DNA of 64,000 nt from contig JAOSJV010000001.1 in assembly GCA_027493935.1 (NCBI GenBank), positions 1,798,001 through 1,862,000 of the forward strand, in the 5' to 3' direction. A model generated the notes under the pieces. It had not been told where the DNA came from. It did no database searches and saw only the letters and a list, made by a program, of their open reading frames with translations. Position 1 is the first letter of the stretch. The number at the start of each line of letters is the position of its first letter. Made by a program: the position numbers and the translations under genes. Positions 60,418-64,000 of this stretch are shown here, piece after piece. This DNA comes from Burkholderiales bacterium (lineage in GTDB: Bacteria > Pseudomonadota > Gammaproteobacteria > Burkholderiales > SG8-39).

Positions 60418-60616
60418 ATGAGCCAGGACGACGTCGCCGACGTCGTCCAACTCAGCGCGTTCGGACCGCTCTACGTCGAGGGCGAGGTCGAGATCCTCGA
60501 TGCAGCCGGGGATGCGTGGAGCGCAAGGGATCGAGCGTTTGGCTGTGCCGCTGCGGTGGCTCTAGGACAAGTCCTTCCGCGACGGCTCCCATCGCCGCAT
60601 CGCCTTCACGACCTGA
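60418..60616 (+). CDS. small CDGSH-type iron-sulfur protein, two frameshifts and altered ligand
   Basis: About 66 residues when two missing bases are restored (near 60515 and 60563). The first frame gives MSQDDVADVVQLSAFGPLYVEG; the second, ERKGSSVWLCRCGGS; the third, DKSFRDGSHRRIAFTT, ending at the TGA at 60614. This is the C-x-C-x2-S-x3-P-x-C-D-G-S-H pattern of CDGSH proteins, but the third cysteine is arginine and the preceding proline is serine. If real, the [2Fe-2S] cluster would lack one cysteine ligand. The GAGGAGG before the ATG is strong. The assignment rests on three short frames and should be checked. Confidence 0.65.
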
Positions 60617-60637
60617 GCGCGCCGCGCGGGCACGGCG

Positions 60638-61450
60638 TCACTCGACTTTCGCCTTCGCGCGCAGCTCGGCGAAATTCTTCTCCAGCGCCTGCTGCTGCAG
60701 GCGCTCGACGAGCTGGCCCTTCACCTCGTCCATCGCCGGAAACTTGGCTGGACGCACGTCGTCGAGCTGGATCACGTGCCAGCCGTACTGGGTCTGCACC
60801 GGCGCGTCGGTGTGCTTGCCCTTCTCGAGCTTGACCATCGCGTCCGAGAACGGCTTCACGTAGCCGGCGGGCGAGTTCCAGTCGAGCGCACCGCCCCTGT
60901 CCTTCGAGCCCTGGTCCTTCGAGGACTTGGCGAGTTCCTCGAACTTCTCGCCCCGCTTGAGCTTGGCGATGATCTCGCTCGCTTCCTCCTGCTTCTCCAC
61001 GAGGATGTGGCGCGCCTTGTACTCGCGGTCGCCCATGCTCGCCCTGATGCGGTCGTATTCGGCCTTCACCTGCGCTTCGGACACGGGGTGCGACTTCATG
61101 AAATCCGCCTGGTAGGCGCTTACGATGACCCGCTGGCGCACGAGGTCGAGCTGCGCCTGCACCTCGGGGCTCTTCGTCAGCCCCTTGCGCGCGGCCTCCT
61201 GGCTGACGATCTCGTCCATCACCAGGCGGTCGCGGATCGCCTGGCGCAGCTGCGGCGAGTCGGGCACGCCCTGTTGCGCCTGCGCGCGGACGATGACGTC
61301 GACCCGCGATTGCGGGATCGCGACCCCGTTCACCGTTGCCGCCTTCGCCGGGGCGGCTGCGGGCTTGGTGGTCTGCGCGAGCGCGGGGGGCGCTGCGGCG
61401 GCGACCACGACCGCGACGACGGCCGGGAGCCGCGAGAGGGAAATGCGCAT
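60638..61450 (-). CDS. PpiC/parvulin-type periplasmic peptidyl-prolyl isomerase
   Basis: A 270-residue exported protein with a signal peptide cut at ALA/Q. An N-terminal helical region and the parvulin domain from about residue 145 (REYKARHILVEKQEEA, GALDWNSPAGYVKPF, GWHVIQLDDVR) give the SurA/PrsA-like layout. It assists folding of exported proteins. It is the last gene of the msrB-yciB-bolA-ppiC minus-strand group, a conserved betaproteobacterial order. No frameshift was seen. Confidence 0.92.
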   Translation of the reverse strand: MRISLSRLPAVVAVVVAAAAPPALAQTTKPAAAPAKAATVNGVAIPQSRVDVIVRAQAQQGVPDSPQLRQAIRDRLVMDEIVSQEAARKGLTKSPEVQAQLDLVRQRVIVSAYQADFMKSHPVSEAQVKAEYDRIRASMGDREYKARHILVEKQEEASEIIAKLKRGEKFEELAKSSKDQGSKDRGGALDWNSPAGYVKPFSDAMVKLEKGKHTDAPVQTQYGWHVIQLDDVRPAKFPAMDEVKGQLVERLQQQALEKNFAELRAKAKVE

Positions 61451-61486
61451 TCGGTTTCCTTTGTTCAGGATGCGTGGAACGGTTGG

Positions 61487-61753
61487 TCAGGTCTCGCCCG
61501 GCGCGTAGGCGCGGATGGCAAGGGCATGGACGTCGCGCTCCATCAGCGGCCCGAGTGCCTCGTAGACGAGGCGGTGCCGGGCGAGCGTGCTCTTGCCGCG
61601 GAACTGCGCCGAGACGAGGGTGAGGCGGTAGTGCCGGCCGCCGCCCTGCGCGCCTGCGTGGCCGGCGTGCCGCGCGCTCTCGTCGTCCAACTCGATGCGC
61701 TCTGGCGCGAGCACGGCGAGGCGGCTGCGGATGGCGGCTTCGAGAGGAGTCAC
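61487..61753 (-). CDS. bolA: BolA family protein
   Basis: An 88-residue protein with the BolA fold: [23 protein letters not shown] at the start, [31 protein letters not shown] in the middle with the conserved histidine of the HRLVY region. The GTG at 61753 overlaps the yciB stop (GTGA), so the two are translationally coupled. BolA proteins affect cell shape and Fe-S trafficking with monothiol glutaredoxins. The start GTG gives a normal length. Confidence 0.88.
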   Translation of the reverse strand: MTPLEAAIRSRLAVLAPERIELDDESARHAGHAGAQGGGRHYRLTLVSAQFRGKSTLARHRLVYEALGPLMERDVHALAIRAYAPGET

Positions 61754-62283
61754 GGCTTCGGCTCCTCGACGTACCGCGCGAGGAGCAGCCCCTGGACGAG
61801 GACGAACAGCAGCATCAACCCCATCGAGCCGAACAGCTTGAAATTGACCCACACGTCGGTCGAGAACGCGAAGGCGACGTACAGATTCGCGGCGCCCATG
61901 AGCAGGAAGAAGGCGATCCAGCTCCAGTTGAGCTTGCGCCAGGCGTCGTCGGGCAGGGCGATCTGCTCGCGCAGCAGGACGCGGATGAAGTTGCGCCCGG
62001 CGAGCGCGCCGCCGAGCAGCACCGCGCCGAAGAGCCAGTAGAGGACCGTGGGCTTCCACTTGATGAACGTCTCGTTCTGTAGGAGCAGCGTCGCGCCGCC
62101 GAACACCACGATGATGGCGAGGCTCGCCCACAGCATCGGGTCGACCCGGCGCCCGCGCAGCGCGAGCCACCCCACCTGCAGGAAGGAAGCGGCGATCGCG
62201 ACGCCGGTCGCCGCATAGATCCCCGCGACCTTGTAGGCTGCGAAGAACAAGATGACCGGGAACAGATCGAAGAGGAACTTCAT
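61750..62283 (-). CDS. yciB: inner-membrane septation protein YciB
   Basis: A 177-residue protein with five to six membrane helices. It begins [18 protein letters not shown], the standard YciB start, and contains [17 protein letters not shown] and [21 protein letters not shown]. YciB (intracellular septation protein A) supports envelope integrity and division. The ATG at 62283 is preferred because it gives this exact family start. It overlaps bolA by 4 bases. Confidence 0.93.
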   Translation of the reverse strand: MKFLFDLFPVILFFAAYKVAGIYAATGVAIAASFLQVGWLALRGRRVDPMLWASLAIIVVFGGATLLLQNETFIKWKPTVLYWLFGAVLLGGALAGRNFIRVLLREQIALPDDAWRKLNWSWIAFFLLMGAANLYVAFAFSTDVWVNFKLFGSMGLMLLFVLVQGLLLARYVEEPKP

Positions 62284-62347
62284 TCGCGTCACGGATTATG
62301 CCACGAGCAAGGCGGCGGTCCGGTCCGGGCTGGTCTGCCCGCGCCTA

Positions 62348-62758
62348 TCACGCCTTCTCGAACTTGAGCGCGGCGGAGTTGATGCAGTAGCGCAGCCCGG
62401 TGGGCTGCGGGCCGTCGTCGAACACGTGCCCGAGGTGAGCGTCGCAGGTCGCGCAGTGCACCTCGGTGCGCACCATGAGGTGGCTGTAGTCCTCCTGCGT
62501 GGCGACGCTCCCCGGGCCCACCGGCGCCCAGTAGCTCGGCCAGCCGGTGCCCGAGTCGAACTTGGTCTGCGAGGCGAAGAGCGGCGCGCCGCAGCACACG
62601 CAGTGGTACAAGCCCTCCTCGTGATGATTCCAGTACGCTCCCGAGAACGCGGGCTCGGTCGCGTGCTTGCGCGCGACCCGGTAGGCGACGTCGGGCAGCG
62701 TCCGGCGCCACTCGGCGTCGGTCTTCACGACCTTTGTCCTGGGCTCGCTCTTGCTCAA
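62348..62758 (-). CDS. msrB: peptide-methionine (R)-S-oxide reductase
   Basis: A 136-residue MsrB. Zinc cysteines are in CVCCG and CATCD, the active-site SGTGWPSYW precedes HCATC, and the catalytic cysteine is in RYCINSAAL. It reduces methionine-R-sulfoxide in oxidised proteins. The TTG at 62758 gives LSKSEPRTK with a GGAGA about 7 bases upstream; a further in-frame extension lacks family similarity. It is the first gene of the minus-strand group. The 220 bases upstream hold no gene. Confidence 0.92.
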   Translation of the reverse strand: MSKSEPRTKVVKTDAEWRRTLPDVAYRVARKHATEPAFSGAYWNHHEEGLYHCVCCGAPLFASQTKFDSGTGWPSYWAPVGPGSVATQEDYSHLMVRTEVHCATCDAHLGHVFDDGPQPTGLRYCINSAALKFEKA

Positions 62759-62978
62759 GGTGTCTCCGGTCCGGGTCTCGCGCGGCCCGCCCGCGGCGCG
62801 ACGCGGCCTTCCGCATTCAGATCGCGCCGCGGCCCGCCGGTTCCCGACCGCTCGTCGGTTCCGGCCTGTCTTCCGGCAGCCGGTGCCGCGCTCCGCGCGC
62901 CAGCGGGCAATCCGGCCGCGGCGCCAGCGCAAGGCCAACGCTACCATAGCGCGGCAGCCCGACCATGCGGAGGCGACC

Positions 62979-63458
62979 ATGCCGATGGTTCCACTGATCG
63001 ACTACGACCAGGCCTCGCCCGAGGTGCGTGCGGTGTACGACGACATCCTGGCGACGCGCAAGACCGACTGGATCAACAATTTCTGGAAGGCGCTCGCGAG
63101 TCATCCGCCGACCCTCGCGCGCGTGTGGAGCGACGTCAAGCAGGTGATGGGCGCCGGCGGCGACCTCGATCCGCTGGTGAAGGAGCTCGTGTACATCGCG
63201 GTGAGCGTGACCAACAACTGCGAGTACTGCATCCACTCGCATGCCGCCGCGGCGCGGGCGAAGGGTATGACCGACGCAATGTTCGGCGAGCTGCTCGCGG
63301 TCGTCGGGCTCGCGAACGAGACGAACCGGCTCGCGAACGGCTACCGGATCCCGGTCGATCCGCAGTTCGTGCCGCACTCGGAACCGGTCGCCGAGCCGGC
63401 TTCGCGCGAGGCGCTCGATTTCACGGTAGCGAGCGCGGGGAGTTCATCCGCGGACTGA
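62979..63458 (+). CDS. carboxymuconolactone decarboxylase/AhpD-like protein
   Basis: A 159-residue protein with the AhpD-like core: [31 protein letters not shown] with the CxxC redox pair (CEYC) and the downstream histidine. It probably acts as an alkylhydroperoxidase or thiol-linked peroxidase. The ribosome site CGGAGG lies 6 bases before the ATG at 62979. It faces away from msrB, another oxidative-damage gene. The C-terminal 35 residues are less conserved. Confidence 0.88.
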   Translation: MPMVPLIDYDQASPEVRAVYDDILATRKTDWINNFWKALASHPPTLARVWSDVKQVMGAGGDLDPLVKELVYIAVSVTNNCEYCIHSHAAAARAKGMTDAMFGELLAVVGLANETNRLANGYRIPVDPQFVPHSEPVAEPASREALDFTVASAGSSSAD

Positions 63459-63534
63459 GCGCGACCGCGCAGCCCGCCAGGACGAGCGCGTCGGCTGCCA
63501 GCACCCGCCGCCGCGTGATGCGCGCTGCGCCGGT

Positions 63535-64000
63535 CTAACCGGCGTGGGCCGCACGATAAGTCCGGATGCGATCCTTCAGGCCCGGCGCAGCCACCGAGGC
63601 GACCAGGTCCACCATGTCCTGCGCTCGCGTGTCGACGCTCGTGGCGGCGTTCAGACGTGCGACCGCCTCGGCCCCGAGCGTCGTCGCTCGCTCGCGCTCG
63701 GCGAGGATCTCCTCGGCCCAGCGCTCGCGCGGCGCGCGCCGCTGCACGAGCCCGATCGACAGCGCGTGGGGCGCGCTGACCATCTTCGACGCCGCGAGCA
63801 CCGCGCGGGCGTGGTCGGCGCCGACCCGGTGCGCGAGACGGCGGGTGCCGAGTTGCACGCCGAAGTGCAGTGCGGGGGAGGCGGAAACTCGCCTCGGGGG
63901 TGGCGATGCGGATGCTGCACGCGGCGAACAGGTCGGCGCCGGCGCCGACGCTGCGACCGTGCGCGAGCGCGAGCGCTGCGAACGGCGCATGGTAGACCGC
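63535..64000 (-). CDS. enoyl-CoA hydratase/isomerase family protein, partial and frameshifted
   Basis: The C-terminal part of a crotonase-like protein that continues beyond the right edge of the window. The upstream frame reads AVYHAPFAALALAHGRSVGAGADLFAACSIRIATPEASFRLP, with the oxyanion-hole segment GAGADLF; the downstream frame, FGVQLGTRRLAHRVGADHARAVLAASK, continues the fold. The frame changes near 63880 in a G-rich run. The substrate is unknown. It is convergent with the AhpD-like gene. Confidence 0.8.
   Translation of the reverse strand, partial: RSTMRRSQRSRSRTVAASAPAPTCSPRAASASPPPRRVSASPALHFGVQLGTRRLAHRVGADHARAVLAASKMVSAPHALSIGLVQRRAPRERWAEEILAERERATTLGAEAVARLNAATSVDTRAQDMVDLVASVAAPGLKDRIRTYRAAHAG

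Overview
The window is about 70% G+C and reads as chromosomal DNA of a betaproteobacterium, probably Burkholderiales, Rhodocyclales or a relative. The evidence is gene order and family content: dapA-bamC-MBL hydrolase, msrB-yciB-bolA-PpiC near purL, DUF3422, DUF924, and a MSHA-type pilus locus with a large DUF6701 MshQ. No transposase, integrase, phage gene or CRISPR array was seen. About 30 single-base frameshifts interrupt otherwise complete and conserved genes, many in short C, G or A runs. The source is therefore probably a lightly polished long-read or metagenome assembly, and broken genes are annotated here as one gene each with the frameshift position.

Layout. 1-2.4 kb: tail of a MoxR-like AAA ATPase, a DUF2201 metallopeptidase/VWA protein, and a YqgE-like protein with an unexpected signal peptide. 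2.4-5.8 kb (minus strand): acetoacetyl-CoA synthetase, an SDR oxidoreductase and a type II haloacid dehalogenase. 5.9-25.1 kb: the dominant feature, a nearly complete MSHA type IV pilus locus (E, G, F-like prepilin, A, C, D, O, P, Q, then I, a PilN-like gene, J, K, L, M, N), preceded by an O-antigen ligase/PglL-like glycosyltransferase. It carries a near-consensus sigma-54 promoter before the major pilin, a strong hairpin just after it, and an unexplained structured non-coding stretch between mshC and mshD.

25-41 kb: mixed metabolism and housekeeping. This part holds an acyl-CoA synthetase, DUF3422, MaoC hydratase, maleylacetoacetate isomerase, tRNA-Arg(CCT), three methyltransferases, an aldehyde dehydrogenase, DUF924, a hydrolase-OsmC fusion, dapA, bamC, an MBL hydrolase, a YcfD/RoxA-like ribosomal oxygenase, a peroxiredoxin and a SlyD-like isomerase. 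41-52 kb: bifunctional NAD(P)HX repair enzyme, a TRAP transporter (dctPQM), L-2-hydroxyglutarate dehydrogenase, a Bcr/CflA-type MFS exporter and a 5-oxoprolinase.

52-64 kb: a REC-EAL cyclic-di-GMP phosphodiesterase diverging from an unusual coiled-coil/AsmA-like membrane protein, then purL, an NFU-type Fe-S scaffold, a CDGSH protein with an altered ligand motif, a PpiC foldase, bolA, yciB, msrB, an AhpD-like protein and a partial enoyl-CoA hydratase. The best candidates for new biology are the regulatory architecture of the pilus locus (MshE has tandem cyclic-di-GMP-binding motifs), the AsmA/coiled-coil fusion, the exported YqgE homologue, and the CDGSH variant.
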